Of a stretch of 64,000 bases of DNA, positions 23,106 through 32,650 are shown piece after piece. A program made the translations under genes and the position numbers. Positions within the stretch are counted from its first letter, which is position 1; each line of letters begins with the position of its first letter. Source of the stretch: Pseudomonadota bacterium (GTDB lineage Bacteria; Pseudomonadota; Gammaproteobacteria; Xanthomonadales; Rhodanobacteraceae); assembly GCA_021827205.1 (NCBI GenBank), contig JAKAWV010000001.1, positions 186,001 through 250,000 on the forward strand, written 5' to 3'. The notes below the pieces were generated by a model. It was not told where the DNA came from. It saw only the letters and a list, made by a program, of their open reading frames with translations, and did no database searches.

Positions 23106-23957
23106 TTATTCTTCGCCGCGCGGATCGCGCTTGCGCGTGGCCTCGGCGGCGACGCTGACGAACTCCGGCTCGACGCTATCCAGACGCATCGCAGTCAGGC
23201 GCCCTCCCCATACGCAGCCCGTGTCCAGCCCGAATACGCCCAGTCCGGCGAAGCGACCCAGCGCGGACCAATGCCCGAACACGATGCGCGTTTCCCGGCG
23301 CAGCATGCCCGGCACTTCGAACCATGGATACAGTCCGGCCGGCTGGCTGCCGGGGCTGCCTTTGGCGTCAAAGTCCAGACGTCCGCGCGCATCGCAATAG
23401 CGCATCCGCGTGAGCACGTTGATGCCGGCACGCAGCCGCTCGGTACCCTTCAGGCCCGGATGCCACAGCGCCGGACGATTGCCGAACAGGTGCTGCAGCA
23501 GGCGCGCATGCTGCGGGCCACGCAGTTCGCGCTCGATTTCAGTGGCCACGCGCTGCGCCTGCTTCAGGTTCCAGCGTTGCGCGAATCCGGCGTGCACCAG
23601 CGTGTAGTTGAGCGCGGCGTCGTGGTACAGCAGACGGCGTGTGCGCAGCCATTCCAGCAGCGGTTCGCGATCGTGGGCGAACAATACGCCGCGCAGTTCC
23701 GGGTTGACGCGCGCCTGGGCGGCTTCATCGCGTTGCGCCACTGCCAGCAGGCTGAGGTCGTGATTGCCCAGCGTGACCACGGTGCGATCACCCAGATCGC
23801 GCACCAGGCGCAGCACTTCCAGCGATTGTCCGCCGCGGTTGACCAGATCGCCGCAAAACCACAGTCGGTCGCGCGCCGGATCGAAGCGCAGGCGCTCGAT
23901 CAGGCGCTGCAATTCGGGATAGCAGCCTTGTATGTCGCCTATGGCCCAGATCGCCAT
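23106..23957 (-). CDS. apaH: Symmetrical bis(5'-nucleosyl)-tetraphosphatase ApaH
   Basis: MAIWAIGDIQGCYPELQRLIERL, WFCGDLVNRGGQSLEVLRLV, TLGNHDLSLLAV. Confidence 0.97.
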   Translation of the reverse strand: MAIWAIGDIQGCYPELQRLIERLRFDPARDRLWFCGDLVNRGGQSLEVLRLVRDLGDRTVVTLGNHDLSLLAVAQRDEAAQARVNPELRGVLFAHDREPLLEWLRTRRLLYHDAALNYTLVHAGFAQRWNLKQAQRVATEIERELRGPQHARLLQHLFGNRPALWHPGLKGTERLRAGINVLTRMRYCDARGRLDFDAKGSPGSQPAGLYPWFEVPGMLRRETRIVFGHWSALGRFAGLGVFGLDTGCVWGGRLTAMRLDSVEPEFVSVAAEATRKRDPRGEE

Positions 23958-24024
23958 CAGCGCAGCCCTCGGAGCACGTGCGACGAACGGGAATGCGCAC
24001 GCTGTTCTTTGGCGCGATGCACGT

Positions 24025-24408
24025 TCAATGCAGAATGCGCGGGGTGCTGAGCACGAACGCGGGGATGTCGGCGGCGAAGCGCGTGCCGTCCACGGCTTGC
24101 ATCAGATAGCTGCCTTGCATCGTACCCAGACTGGTCTTGAGTACCGCGCCCGATGTGTACTCGTATTGCTCGCCCGGTTGCAGCAGCGGCTGTACGCCGA
24201 CCACGCCATCGCCGCGCACCTCCTCAGTGCGGCCCTCGGCATCGGTGATCAGCCAGTGGCGGCTGAGCAGGCGCGCGGCGACGCCTCCGGCATTGTGCAG
24301 GCGCACGGTATAGGCGAAAGCGTAGCGCTGCGCATCGGGTTCGGATTGCTCGGGCAGATAGCGGCTTCGCACCTGCACGGCGACGCGGTAGGCATTCAGA
24401 TCGGACAT
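24025..24408 (-). CDS. apaG: Co2+/Mg2+ efflux-associated protein ApaG
   Basis: YAFAYTVRLHNAGGVAARLLSRHWLITDAEGRTEEVRGDGVVGVQPLLQPGEQYEYTSGAVLKTSLGTMQGSY. Confidence 0.97.
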   Translation of the reverse strand: MSDLNAYRVAVQVRSRYLPEQSEPDAQRYAFAYTVRLHNAGGVAARLLSRHWLITDAEGRTEEVRGDGVVGVQPLLQPGEQYEYTSGAVLKTSLGTMQGSYLMQAVDGTRFAADIPAFVLSTPRILH

Positions 24409-24455
24409 GCGCGGATTGTGGGCCAGTGCCGCGGGCAGCGGCAAGCGTCGCGCAC

Positions 24456-25259
24456 TCAAAGTACGGATGCCGCACGCACGGCGACGGATTGCTGCGCGAG
24501 GCGCACGAAGTCGGCCGGCGCGAGACGCTCGGCGCGCAGTTGCGGATCGATGCCACAGACGCGGATGGCATCCGCATCAAGCACGCCGCACAGCGCGTTG
24601 CCCAGGGTCTTGCGACGCTGACCGAAGGCCGCGCGCACGACTTGCTCGAGCGCCGCAGGCGCAACCTGCGGCAGTGCCTCGCGCGCCAGCGGGGTCAGCC
24701 GCACCACCGCGGATTCGACCCGGGGTGGCGGCCGGAACGCGCCCGCCGACACCTGCAGCAGCGGCTCGACCGTGCATGCCAGTTGCAGCATCACGCTCAG
24801 GCGCCCGTAATCCTTGCCGCCCGGCGCCGCGGCCATGCGCTCGACCACTTCCTGCTGCAGCATGAAATGCATGTCGCGAATGTGCGCGGCGTAGGCCAGG
24901 CAGTGGAACAGGATCGGACTGGAAATGTAGTAGGGCAGGTTGCCGACGATGCGCAGCGGCCGCGCGGGTGCCAGCATGCCCAGATCGACCTTGAGCACGT
25001 CGGCATGCAGCAACTGCAGCGTGCCGACCTCGGCGGCACGCGCGCGCAGCGGTTCGAGCAGATCGAGGTCCAGCTCGATCGCGGTCAGTGCGCCGGCGGC
25101 GCGCAGCAGCGGCAGGGTCAGCACGCCCTCGCCAGGGCCGATCTCGAGCAGTGCATCGCCGGGTTGCGGCGCCACGGCCGCGACGATGCGTTCGATGATG
25201 TCGCGATCGTGCAGAAAGTGCTGGCCGATATGCTTTTTCGGCCGCGCCGCGCCGCTCAT
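24456..25259 (-). CDS. rsmA: 16S rRNA dimethyladenosine transferase RsmA (KsgA)
   Basis: KKHIGQHFLHDRDIIERIV, LEIGPGEGVLTLPLL, RIVGNLPYYISSPILFH. Confidence 0.98.
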   Translation of the reverse strand: MSGAARPKKHIGQHFLHDRDIIERIVAAVAPQPGDALLEIGPGEGVLTLPLLRAAGALTAIELDLDLLEPLRARAAEVGTLQLLHADVLKVDLGMLAPARPLRIVGNLPYYISSPILFHCLAYAAHIRDMHFMLQQEVVERMAAAPGGKDYGRLSVMLQLACTVEPLLQVSAGAFRPPPRVESAVVRLTPLAREALPQVAPAALEQVVRAAFGQRRKTLGNALCGVLDADAIRVCGIDPQLRAERLAPADFVRLAQQSVAVRAASVL

Positions 25260-26251
25260 GCGGCTTGCGCACGGCGTGCGGACAGTTGCAGCGCCATGCG
25301 CGCGGCGCTGAGCAGGCTGTTGACCTCGGCGCGATTGTGGCCGGCGATGTCCAGCGCGGTGCCGTGGTCGACCGAGGTGCGTACGTAGGGCAAGCCCAGG
25401 GTGATATTGACGCCGGTGTCGAATGCTTCGGCCTTGAGCACTGGCAGCGCTTGATCGTGGTACATGGCCAGTACCGCATCGTAGCGCGCGCGCGCGGCCG
25501 GCGTGAAGGCGGTATCGGCTGGCAGCGGCCCGAGCAGGTGCATGCCGGCGCCGCGCAGTGTATCGAGGGTTGGAATGATGATATCGATTTCTTCGCGGCC
25601 GAGATGTCCGTTTTCACCGGCGTGCGGATTCAGCCCGAGCACGGCGATGCGCGGCGCGGGCATGCCGAAATCGCGCTGCAGACCGCGCCACAGCACGCCC
25701 AGCACGCGGCGCAGCCGCTCCGGCGTGATCGCTGCCGGCACTGCGGCCAACGGCAAATGCGTGGTCGCCAACGCAATGCGCAGGTGCGGGCCGGCCAGCA
25801 GCATCAGCACGTCGGCGGCGGCGCGCGCGGCGAAGAATTCGGTGTGGCCGGTGAATGGAATACCGGCATCGTTGATGATGCCCTTGTGTACCGGCCCGGT
25901 GACCAGCGCGGCGTAATGGCCAGCGCGGCAGGCGTCGCTGGCGCGCGCCAGGGTTTCCAGCACGTAGGCGGCGTTGCGCACATCCAGATGCCCCGGAGTT
26001 TCCTGCTGCGCCAACGCCACCGGCAGCACGCGCAGCCGGCCGCGCGCGCGCGCGCCGAGGGCCTGATCGTCGGCGTCGCTCAAATGCAGCGGCAGGCCCA
26101 GCCTGGTGGCCGCGCGGCGCAGCAGATCGGGATCGGCGCAGGCGACCAGGTCGGCCGCCATGTCGGTGTGGGCAAGACGTACTGCCAATTCCGGGCCGAT
26201 GCCGGCCGGCTCGCCCGGCGTCAGTAGCAGACGCGGCAGCGCCGCGTGCAT
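25256..26251 (-). CDS. pdxA: 4-hydroxythreonine-4-phosphate dehydrogenase PdxA
   Basis: LLTPGEPAGIGPELAVRLA, VTGPVHKGIINDAGIPFTGHTEFFA, AMYHDQALPVLKAEAFDTGVNITLGLPYVRTSVDHGTALDIAG. Confidence 0.98.
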   Translation of the reverse strand: MHAALPRLLLTPGEPAGIGPELAVRLAHTDMAADLVACADPDLLRRAATRLGLPLHLSDADDQALGARARGRLRVLPVALAQQETPGHLDVRNAAYVLETLARASDACRAGHYAALVTGPVHKGIINDAGIPFTGHTEFFAARAAADVLMLLAGPHLRIALATTHLPLAAVPAAITPERLRRVLGVLWRGLQRDFGMPAPRIAVLGLNPHAGENGHLGREEIDIIIPTLDTLRGAGMHLLGPLPADTAFTPAARARYDAVLAMYHDQALPVLKAEAFDTGVNITLGLPYVRTSVDHGTALDIAGHNRAEVNSLLSAARMALQLSARRAQAA

Positions 26252-26254
26252 GCA

Positions 26255-27583
26255 TCAGCCCTGCGGCGCAGCGGCGGTGGTGCCCGCCGCCTCGGGCAGC
26301 ATGATGCGCACGTAGGCGCTGGAACGCAGATCGCGCAGGAAGCTGTTGTAGGCGTCCTCGGCCTTGCGGCTGCCGATGGCCATGCGCGCCTGTTCGCGCT
26401 GTACCTGCGCGGTGCGATCCGCCTGGCGCGTGCCGAGGCGCTGCACCAGCAGCCAGCCCTCGGGCACCTGCAGCGGTTGGCTGATCTCGCCATCCTTCAG
26501 CGTGGGCAGTACCTTGCCGACCACTGTTCCCCAGTGATCGACGGTGAACCAGCCCATGTCGCCGCCGTCATTGGCGGTGGTGTCGTCCTGCGAATCCTTG
26601 CGCGCCAGCGTGGCGAAGTCGGCCTTGTGATCAACGATATCCTTGCGCAAGGCGAGAACCCTGGCATCGGCCTGTGCGCTGCTGACCAGATCGGAGGTGC
26701 GGATCAACAAATCGCGCGCATGGAACTCGGTGACGATCACCGGCGGCGCCGCACGCCGGCCTTCCAACTTGAGGATGTAGAAACCCTCGGGCGCGCGCAG
26801 CGGCGGGGTGACCTGTCCGGGTTGCATCTTGATAGCCAGATCGGCCAGCGCGGGCGCCAGCTCATCCACGCGGCGCCAGCCGACCACGCCGCCATCCAGC
26901 GCGTTTGGCGCTTGCGAATAGCGAATGGCGGCAGCCTTGAAATCCATGCCACCGGCGATCTGCTTCTCGACCTCGTCCGCCTTGGCCTTGGCGGCGCTGA
27001 CCTGATCCGGCGAGGCGCCCTCGGGCACCGCGATGAGAATCTGCGCGATGTTGACCTCGCCGGCCTTGAACAGCGGGCTGTTGATCAGGTTGTTGACCTC
27101 GGCGTCGCTGACCTGCACGGCGCCGTGGATCACGTTGTCGCGCAGCTTCTGCACCATGATCTGCTCGGCGATCTGCTTGCGAAACGCGGCATAGTCGATG
27201 CCCTGTTGCGCCAGCGACTGGCGCAACTGCGTCAGGTCAAGATGATTCTGCTGAGCGATGCTCTGCACCGCGGCGTCGATTTCCTGATCCGTGGCACGCA
27301 CGCCGTTTTCCTCGGCGCGCTGCACCTGCAGTTTCATCAGGATCAAACGCTCCAGCACCTGGCGCTCCAGCACCGGCTTGGGCGGCAGCGCTTGCGGGTT
27401 CTGCGCGAACTGCCGCTGCACTTGCGCCAGCGCGGCATCGAGTTCGCTTTGCAGCACCACACCGTCATTGACCACGGCGACGATGTGGTCCAGCGGCTGC
27501 ATGGGCTGCAGCAGTTGCGCCTGGGCGATGAGCGGCACGGAAAGTGCCAGCGCCAGCACGAGGAGGGCGGAATTTCGCTTCAT
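26255..27583 (-). CDS. surA: Periplasmic peptidylprolyl isomerase/chaperone SurA
   Basis: Signal peptide, LDHIVAVVNDGVVLQSELDAAL, parvulin domains; adjacent to pdxA/lptD. Confidence 0.96.
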   Translation of the reverse strand: MKRNSALLVLALALSVPLIAQAQLLQPMQPLDHIVAVVNDGVVLQSELDAALAQVQRQFAQNPQALPPKPVLERQVLERLILMKLQVQRAEENGVRATDQEIDAAVQSIAQQNHLDLTQLRQSLAQQGIDYAAFRKQIAEQIMVQKLRDNVIHGAVQVSDAEVNNLINSPLFKAGEVNIAQILIAVPEGASPDQVSAAKAKADEVEKQIAGGMDFKAAAIRYSQAPNALDGGVVGWRRVDELAPALADLAIKMQPGQVTPPLRAPEGFYILKLEGRRAAPPVIVTEFHARDLLIRTSDLVSSAQADARVLALRKDIVDHKADFATLARKDSQDDTTANDGGDMGWFTVDHWGTVVGKVLPTLKDGEISQPLQVPEGWLLVQRLGTRQADRTAQVQREQARMAIGSRKAEDAYNSFLRDLRSSAYVRIMLPEAAGTTAAAPQG

Positions 27584-27616
27584 GGAGAACAGGCTCGCAG
27601 CCGCAGTACGGCGGAA

Positions 27617-29887
27617 TTATTGATAGCCAAGAATAGCATGCGAGAGAAAGTTGCCCGTGCGGGAGCCGAGCCCGCCGATGCCATTGAATACCACCTCGAG
27701 CATGATTGCATTGGTCTCGTTGCCCTGGTAGTTGGTCACGTAGCGGCGCAGCACGCCACGCACGGACACGCAGCAGCTATCCCATTCCACGCCGCCAAAA
27801 GCTTCCAGTGTCTTGTGGTTCGCCACCGAATAGTCCCAGCGCCCAACCAGACTCCAGCTCGGGCTGACCGGCCACAGCGCCGACACGTCGTACTGATCGA
27901 ACAGTCCGCGCCGGTAGCGATACGCCAGATTCAGCACGCCATCGCCATTCAGCCGACGTTGAATTCCGACGCTCGACACGGTGGTGCGATGCAGGTTGGG
28001 GTCGTACTGCTGGGTGAGGTCGAGGCTCCAGTTGCGGCTCAAGCCCACGCTGACCATGCCGACGTAGGCCGAGCCGGCTTGATTGAGCACCGGATAACCG
28101 GGCAGTTGCACGCGCTGCGGGGTGAAGTAGCGGATCTGGCCGATGCCCGCGGAAAAGCGTTGGATGCCCGAGCTGTCGATCAGGCGCGTGCTCAACGCCA
28201 AGGTCAGATTGTTGGCGTTCACCTGACGGTCGGCGCCGGTGTATTGATTGCTGCTGAACAGGCTCCACCAGTCGAAAGTCAGCGGCTGCGTATCGAAGAT
28301 CGGCAGGTTGTTCTGGTTGCGGTAGGGCACGTACAGGTAATACGCGCGTGGCTCCAGGGTTTGCGTGTAGCTGTGGCCGAACAGATTGACGCTGCGGTCG
28401 AAGATCAGGCCACTGTCGAGTTGCGCGATGGGCAGTGCGCGCGAGGGATCGCCGTTGTTGCCCTGCAGCCAGTACCGTGTGTAGCGAAAACCCAACCTGG
28501 GACGCAAAAACCACGCCGCGCCCTGCAAGGGCGCTTCCAGGTACGGGTACAGATCGAGACGATCGCCCTCTGGCGCACCGGGCTTGCGGAAGGCCACCGC
28601 CGTGCTGCGCAGGCCGAAGATCAGCGGCCCGCTGAGCGGAATATCCAGATCCAGCACGCCGCGCGGCAGGCGGTTGTAGGGCTGCACGTCTTGCGGCAGC
28701 GTCGGATCGGTGAGCTGGTAGGTGTCCACGCCCAGCGCCGCGTTCCACCAGCTGCCACCGCCGTTGATGTAGGCGCTGGAGCCGAGCAGGCTGGTCGCGG
28801 CGAGGGTCAGGCTGTTGCCGAAATCCTCGAAGTAAGTGTTGTCGCTGACGCGGTTGATGTTGGCATTGAAGCTCCAGTCCGGAGTCAGCGCGGTGCTGTC
28901 CTGGTACTGCAGCATCCAGCGCTTGCCGCCGTAGAGGTTGTCGTGGGGCATGTAGTTGAAGTTCAACTCACCCTTGCTGGCATCGAGCAGATAACGGAAC
29001 TGGCCGCCCAGCATCGGGCCGCGCAGGCTGTAAAACGCCGGCTCCAGGGTGGCATCGTAGTTAGGCGCGAGATTGAGGTAATAGGGGACGCGCAGATACA
29101 TTCCGCTGTTGCCGGAGCCGCCGAAACTGGGCGCCAGGAATCCGCTCAGGCGCTGGCCGTTGACTGGAAAGCGCATCCACGGCAACCACAGGAATGGCAC
29201 GCCCATGAAGCGCATGCTGACATCGTGCGCGATGCCGATGCCGGTGGCGCGGTTGATGTCGAACTGGCGGCCCTGGAAATCCCACAGCCGGCTTTGCGGA
29301 TCGCAAGTGCTGTAGGTAGCGTCCTGATAGCGGCTGTGCACGCTGTTGAGAATCTGCGCGCTGCGCGCGCGCCCGTTGCCGCGCGCTTGCAGCAACTGGT
29401 AGCGCACCTGCCGGGCATCGGCGCGTTCGGGCGTGGTGGTGCCGCTGATGCTCTGCGCTGAAAGCAACAGGCTTTGATCCTGATAGGTGACGCCGCCATA
29501 TGCGCTGTACGCCGTGGTGCTGCGCGTGTAATCGACATTGGGTGCCTGCAGCAGATGATCGCCGCGCGCCAGATGCACGTGGCCGCTGAGCTGGTATTGC
29601 TCGCCATCGCTGCTGCGGGCGTTGGCGGCGTGGATTTGCACCGGCAGTTTGGCGCGCGCGTTGCGGTTGGTCACAGGCAGGCCGGGCACATAGAAATCCA
29701 GCAGATCGTTTCTGCGGCACTGGCTGTAGTTGTAGCGTGGGCGCGCGCAATCGCGGGCGCCGAGCGGACACAGCGCATCCGCACCCTGCGCCGGGGTCGC
29801 GGCACTGGCGTCGAACAAGATAAGAGAGAGGGCAAGAACAACCAGTCGCCGATGCGGCAATGAACGCAAGCAAGGCACGCGCGGCAT
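27617..29887 (-). CDS. lptD: LPS-assembly protein LptD
   Basis: RSTTAYSAYGGVTYQDQSLLLSA..., LWLPWMRFPVNGQRLSGFLAPSFGGSGNSGMYLRVPYYLNLAPNYDATLEP, C-terminal beta-barrel. Confidence 0.96.
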   Translation of the reverse strand: MPRVPCLRSLPHRRLVVLALSLILFDASAATPAQGADALCPLGARDCARPRYNYSQCRRNDLLDFYVPGLPVTNRNARAKLPVQIHAANARSSDGEQYQLSGHVHLARGDHLLQAPNVDYTRSTTAYSAYGGVTYQDQSLLLSAQSISGTTTPERADARQVRYQLLQARGNGRARSAQILNSVHSRYQDATYSTCDPQSRLWDFQGRQFDINRATGIGIAHDVSMRFMGVPFLWLPWMRFPVNGQRLSGFLAPSFGGSGNSGMYLRVPYYLNLAPNYDATLEPAFYSLRGPMLGGQFRYLLDASKGELNFNYMPHDNLYGGKRWMLQYQDSTALTPDWSFNANINRVSDNTYFEDFGNSLTLAATSLLGSSAYINGGGSWWNAALGVDTYQLTDPTLPQDVQPYNRLPRGVLDLDIPLSGPLIFGLRSTAVAFRKPGAPEGDRLDLYPYLEAPLQGAAWFLRPRLGFRYTRYWLQGNNGDPSRALPIAQLDSGLIFDRSVNLFGHSYTQTLEPRAYYLYVPYRNQNNLPIFDTQPLTFDWWSLFSSNQYTGADRQVNANNLTLALSTRLIDSSGIQRFSAGIGQIRYFTPQRVQLPGYPVLNQAGSAYVGMVSVGLSRNWSLDLTQQYDPNLHRTTVSSVGIQRRLNGDGVLNLAYRYRRGLFDQYDVSALWPVSPSWSLVGRWDYSVANHKTLEAFGGVEWDSCCVSVRGVLRRYVTNYQGNETNAIMLEVVFNGIGGLGSRTGNFLSHAILGYQ

Positions 29888-29946
29888 CCCCAGGAAGACG
29901 CGCGTAAACTAGCAGAAGCCCCACGCAATCGGGAACGCGTTCGCCC

Positions 29947-30369
29947 ATGAACGACGCCACCAGGCAAGCCCACGCCGACGCGCATTGGCGCGCGCAGCTC
30001 AGCCCCGAGCAGTACGCCGTGTGCCGCTGTTCCGCCACCGAGGCGCCGTTCAGTGGGCGCTGGTATCAACACCACGCCGATGGCACCTACGTCTGCGTCG
30101 CTTGCGCGGCACCGTTGTTCGACTCCACGGCCAAGTACGACTCCGGCTCGGGCTGGCCCAGTTTCTGGCAGCCGATCAACCCGGTCGCGGTGATCGAGCA
30201 CGATGACGTCAGTCACGGCATGCGCCGCGTCGAGGCGCGCTGTGCGGGCTGTGGCTCGCATCTCGGCCACGTGTTTCCCGATGGCCCACCGCCGACCGGC
30301 TTGCGCTATTGCATCAACTCGCTGGCGCTGGATTTCGTCGCGCGCGCCGCGGCTGAAAATCGTCGTTGA
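29947..30369 (+). CDS. msrB: Peptide-methionine (R)-S-oxide reductase MsrB
   Basis: [51 protein letters not shown]. Confidence 0.97.
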   Translation: MNDATRQAHADAHWRAQLSPEQYAVCRCSATEAPFSGRWYQHHADGTYVCVACAAPLFDSTAKYDSGSGWPSFWQPINPVAVIEHDDVSHGMRRVEARCAGCGSHLGHVFPDGPPPTGLRYCINSLALDFVARAAAENRR

Positions 30370-30376
30370 GCGGCTT

Positions 30377-31309
30377 TCAGTCGAGCTGCGCGGCCAGGTA
30401 AGCCGGCACCGCCGCGGTCAGCGCGGTGAGGCTGTAGCCGCCTTCCAGTGCCGAAACCAGCCGGCCTGACGCGTGCGCATCGGCCAGCGCCGCCAGTTCG
30501 GCGCCCAGCCAGGCGAAATCCTCGCTGCCCAGATTCATGTCGGCCAGTGGATCCAGGCGATGCGCGTCGAAGCCGGCTGAGACCAGGATCAACTGCGGCC
30601 GGAACGCGACCAGACGCGGCAGCAGCAGCTCGCGCCAGGCGGCGCGGAACTCCTCGCTGCCAGTGCCGGGCGGCAGCGGCGCATTGAACACGTTGCCGCT
30701 GCCATGCTCGCTGGCCGCGCCGGTGCCCGGGTACAGCGGGCTTTGGTGACTGGACAGGTACAGCACGCGCGGCTCGCGCGTGGCGATGTCCTGCGTGCCG
30801 TTGCCGTGGTGCACATCGAAATCGATGATCGCCACGCGCTTGAGGCCATGCACCGCCAGCGCATGCGCGGCGCCGATGGCGATGCTGTTGAAGATGCAAA
30901 AGCCCATCGCTTGCGTGGCCGTGGCGTGGTGGCCGGGCGGGCGCACCGCGCAAAACGCGCGCCGGCACGTGCCGTCGAGCACGGCATCGACCGCCGCGAT
31001 CACCGCGCCGGCGGCGCGCAAGGCGGCTTCGAGTGAATGCGGCGACAGCACCGTGTCGGCATCCAGATGCAGGGTTTCGCCGCTGCGCGCGCTTTCGGCG
31101 GCGATGGCGAAGATGCGCTCGAGGTAGTCGGCATCGTGCGCGCGCTCGAGCATCGCGCGCGTCGCGCGCGGCGCCTCGCAGCGGTCCAGCGCGGCGTAGT
31201 GATCGTGATCCAGCGCGCGCAGCACGACGGCAAGCCGCGCCGGCGATTCAGGATGTCCGGCGCCGGGTTGGTGCGCGAGGCAGGCTTCGTGGGTGTACAG
31301 GCGCAGCAT
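30377..31309 (-). CDS. Histone deacetylase family protein (acetylpolyamine/acetoin utilisation-like)
   Basis: RPPGHHATATQAMGFCIFNSIAIGAAHAL, IIDFDVHHGNGTQDIA, VSAGFDAHRLDPLADM. Confidence 0.95.
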   Translation of the reverse strand: MLRLYTHEACLAHQPGAGHPESPARLAVVLRALDHDHYAALDRCEAPRATRAMLERAHDADYLERIFAIAAESARSGETLHLDADTVLSPHSLEAALRAAGAVIAAVDAVLDGTCRRAFCAVRPPGHHATATQAMGFCIFNSIAIGAAHALAVHGLKRVAIIDFDVHHGNGTQDIATREPRVLYLSSHQSPLYPGTGAASEHGSGNVFNAPLPPGTGSEEFRAAWRELLLPRLVAFRPQLILVSAGFDAHRLDPLADMNLGSEDFAWLGAELAALADAHASGRLVSALEGGYSLTALTAAVPAYLAAQLD

Positions 31310-31339
31310 GGGCTCAGCCGCAGTAGGCGGGGGATTTGT

Positions 31340-31912
31340 TCACGGGTTCTCAGGGCGGCGGTGCTGGCGCTGCCACAGCACCTCGCCGGCGCCGTCGGCG
31401 CGGGCCAGCACGCGCGCCAGCACGAACAGCAAATCGGACAGCCGATTGAGATAGCCCAGCACCTCGGCGCGCACGCTTTCGGCGCGCGCCAACGCCACCG
31501 TCTCGCGCTCGGCGCGGCGGCACACGGTGCGCGCCAGATGACAGGTCGCCGCGGCCATGCCGCCGCCGGGCAGGATGAAATCCTTGAGCGGTGGCAGGTC
31601 GGCGTTGTAGCGATCGAGCGTTTGTTCCAGCCAGTCGATATCGACTGGTTCGATCAGCGCCATGCCCGGGATGCACAGCTCGCCGCCCAGATCGAACAGC
31701 GTGTGCTGGATGCGCGTCAGTTCGACAGCCATCGCCGCGGGCATGTCCGCCGTCGCCAGCAGCATGCCCAGCACGCTGTTGAGCTCGTCCACGCTGCCGT
31801 AGGCGCCGACGCGCGCGGTGTCCTTGCGCACGCGCGAACCATCGCCCAGGCCGGTGCTGCCGTCATCGCCGGTGCGCGTGTAGATTTTCGAAAGCCGGTT
31901 GCCCATGTGCAC
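31340..31912 (-). CDS. PduO-type ATP:cob(I)alamin adenosyltransferase
   Basis: MGNRLSKIYTRTGDDGSTGLGDGSRVRKDTARVGAYGSVDELNSVLG, CRRAERETVAL, LNRLSDLLFVLAR. Confidence 0.96.
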   Translation of the reverse strand: MHMGNRLSKIYTRTGDDGSTGLGDGSRVRKDTARVGAYGSVDELNSVLGMLLATADMPAAMAVELTRIQHTLFDLGGELCIPGMALIEPVDIDWLEQTLDRYNADLPPLKDFILPGGGMAAATCHLARTVCRRAERETVALARAESVRAEVLGYLNRLSDLLFVLARVLARADGAGEVLWQRQHRRPENP

Positions 31913-31972
31913 TCCGCGGATATGGCGCCGAGGTCAATCGCGCCGCGCGACTAAGCGCGCAAGGCGCCCGTC

Positions 31973-32536
31973 TCAGCGGGTGGGCGCCGCCGCGGCCAGC
32001 GTCGGCCAGCGTCGCGTCAGCAGTGCGTAGCCGCCGAACAGGATCGCGCTCCACAGCAGCGTGCCGGCCAGGGTGGCCGGATAAAACGGCAGCCCGGCGA
32101 CATAGCAGGCGAGCAGCCCCGCGAGGCTGTGCGGGTACATGCCGGTGCTGGCCCACACGCCGAAATTGGTGATCACGAAAAAGCCCGTGCTGCTGACCAC
32201 CGCAGCCGTGGCGATGGCGAGTACGCCGCGTCGCTGGCGCAAACGGAAACCCAGCAACACGCTGCCGGCGATGCAGGCATAGATCAACGGCAGCAGCGGG
32301 TACAGGCCGATGATCAGATCGGACACCGCCATGGCCGCCAGCGGCACCATGAAGGCACTGCGGCGATCCGCAAACCAGGCGCCGCCAAACAAACCCAGCG
32401 CCTCGACCGGGGTGAAGTTGTAGGGGATCACGCCGGGAATGAAATGGATCACCAGACGTGTCGCCACCGCCAGCGCGATCAGGACACTGAGGGTGAGCGC
32501 GCGTGGCGTGATGAGGCGGGCAACCGCTGCGGGCAT
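31973..32536 (-). CDS. DUF6580-like integral membrane protein (ECF S-component-like fold suspected)
   Basis: PYNFTPVEALGLFGGAWFADRRSAFMVPLAAMAVSDLIIGLYPLLPLIYACIAGSVLLGFRLRQRR; multiple TM helices; immediately upstream of the cobalamin adenosyltransferase. Confidence 0.65.
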   Translation of the reverse strand: MPAAVARLITPRALTLSVLIALAVATRLVIHFIPGVIPYNFTPVEALGLFGGAWFADRRSAFMVPLAAMAVSDLIIGLYPLLPLIYACIAGSVLLGFRLRQRRGVLAIATAAVVSSTGFFVITNFGVWASTGMYPHSLAGLLACYVAGLPFYPATLAGTLLWSAILFGGYALLTRRWPTLAAAAPTR

Positions 32537-32650
32537 CGGGCGTTCCTATTTAGAGTTGCAAAACCGGGCATCCTGCCGCGGTTTGCAAGCAAACGGACGC
32601 GGCGAAGCCGCGCGCCGAACAGTTCGACAAACCGCAGCACAATGCTTGGA

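Noticed and set aside
26246-29461. 1071-aa plus-strand ORF over surA/lptD
   Set aside because: Antisense to confident surA and lptD; low-complexity His/Gln/Arg composition.
32560-32625. Possible B12 riboswitch upstream of the DUF6580/PduO genes
   Set aside because: Hairpin-forming GC-rich sequence is present, but no recognisable B12-box (GCCACTG) motif.
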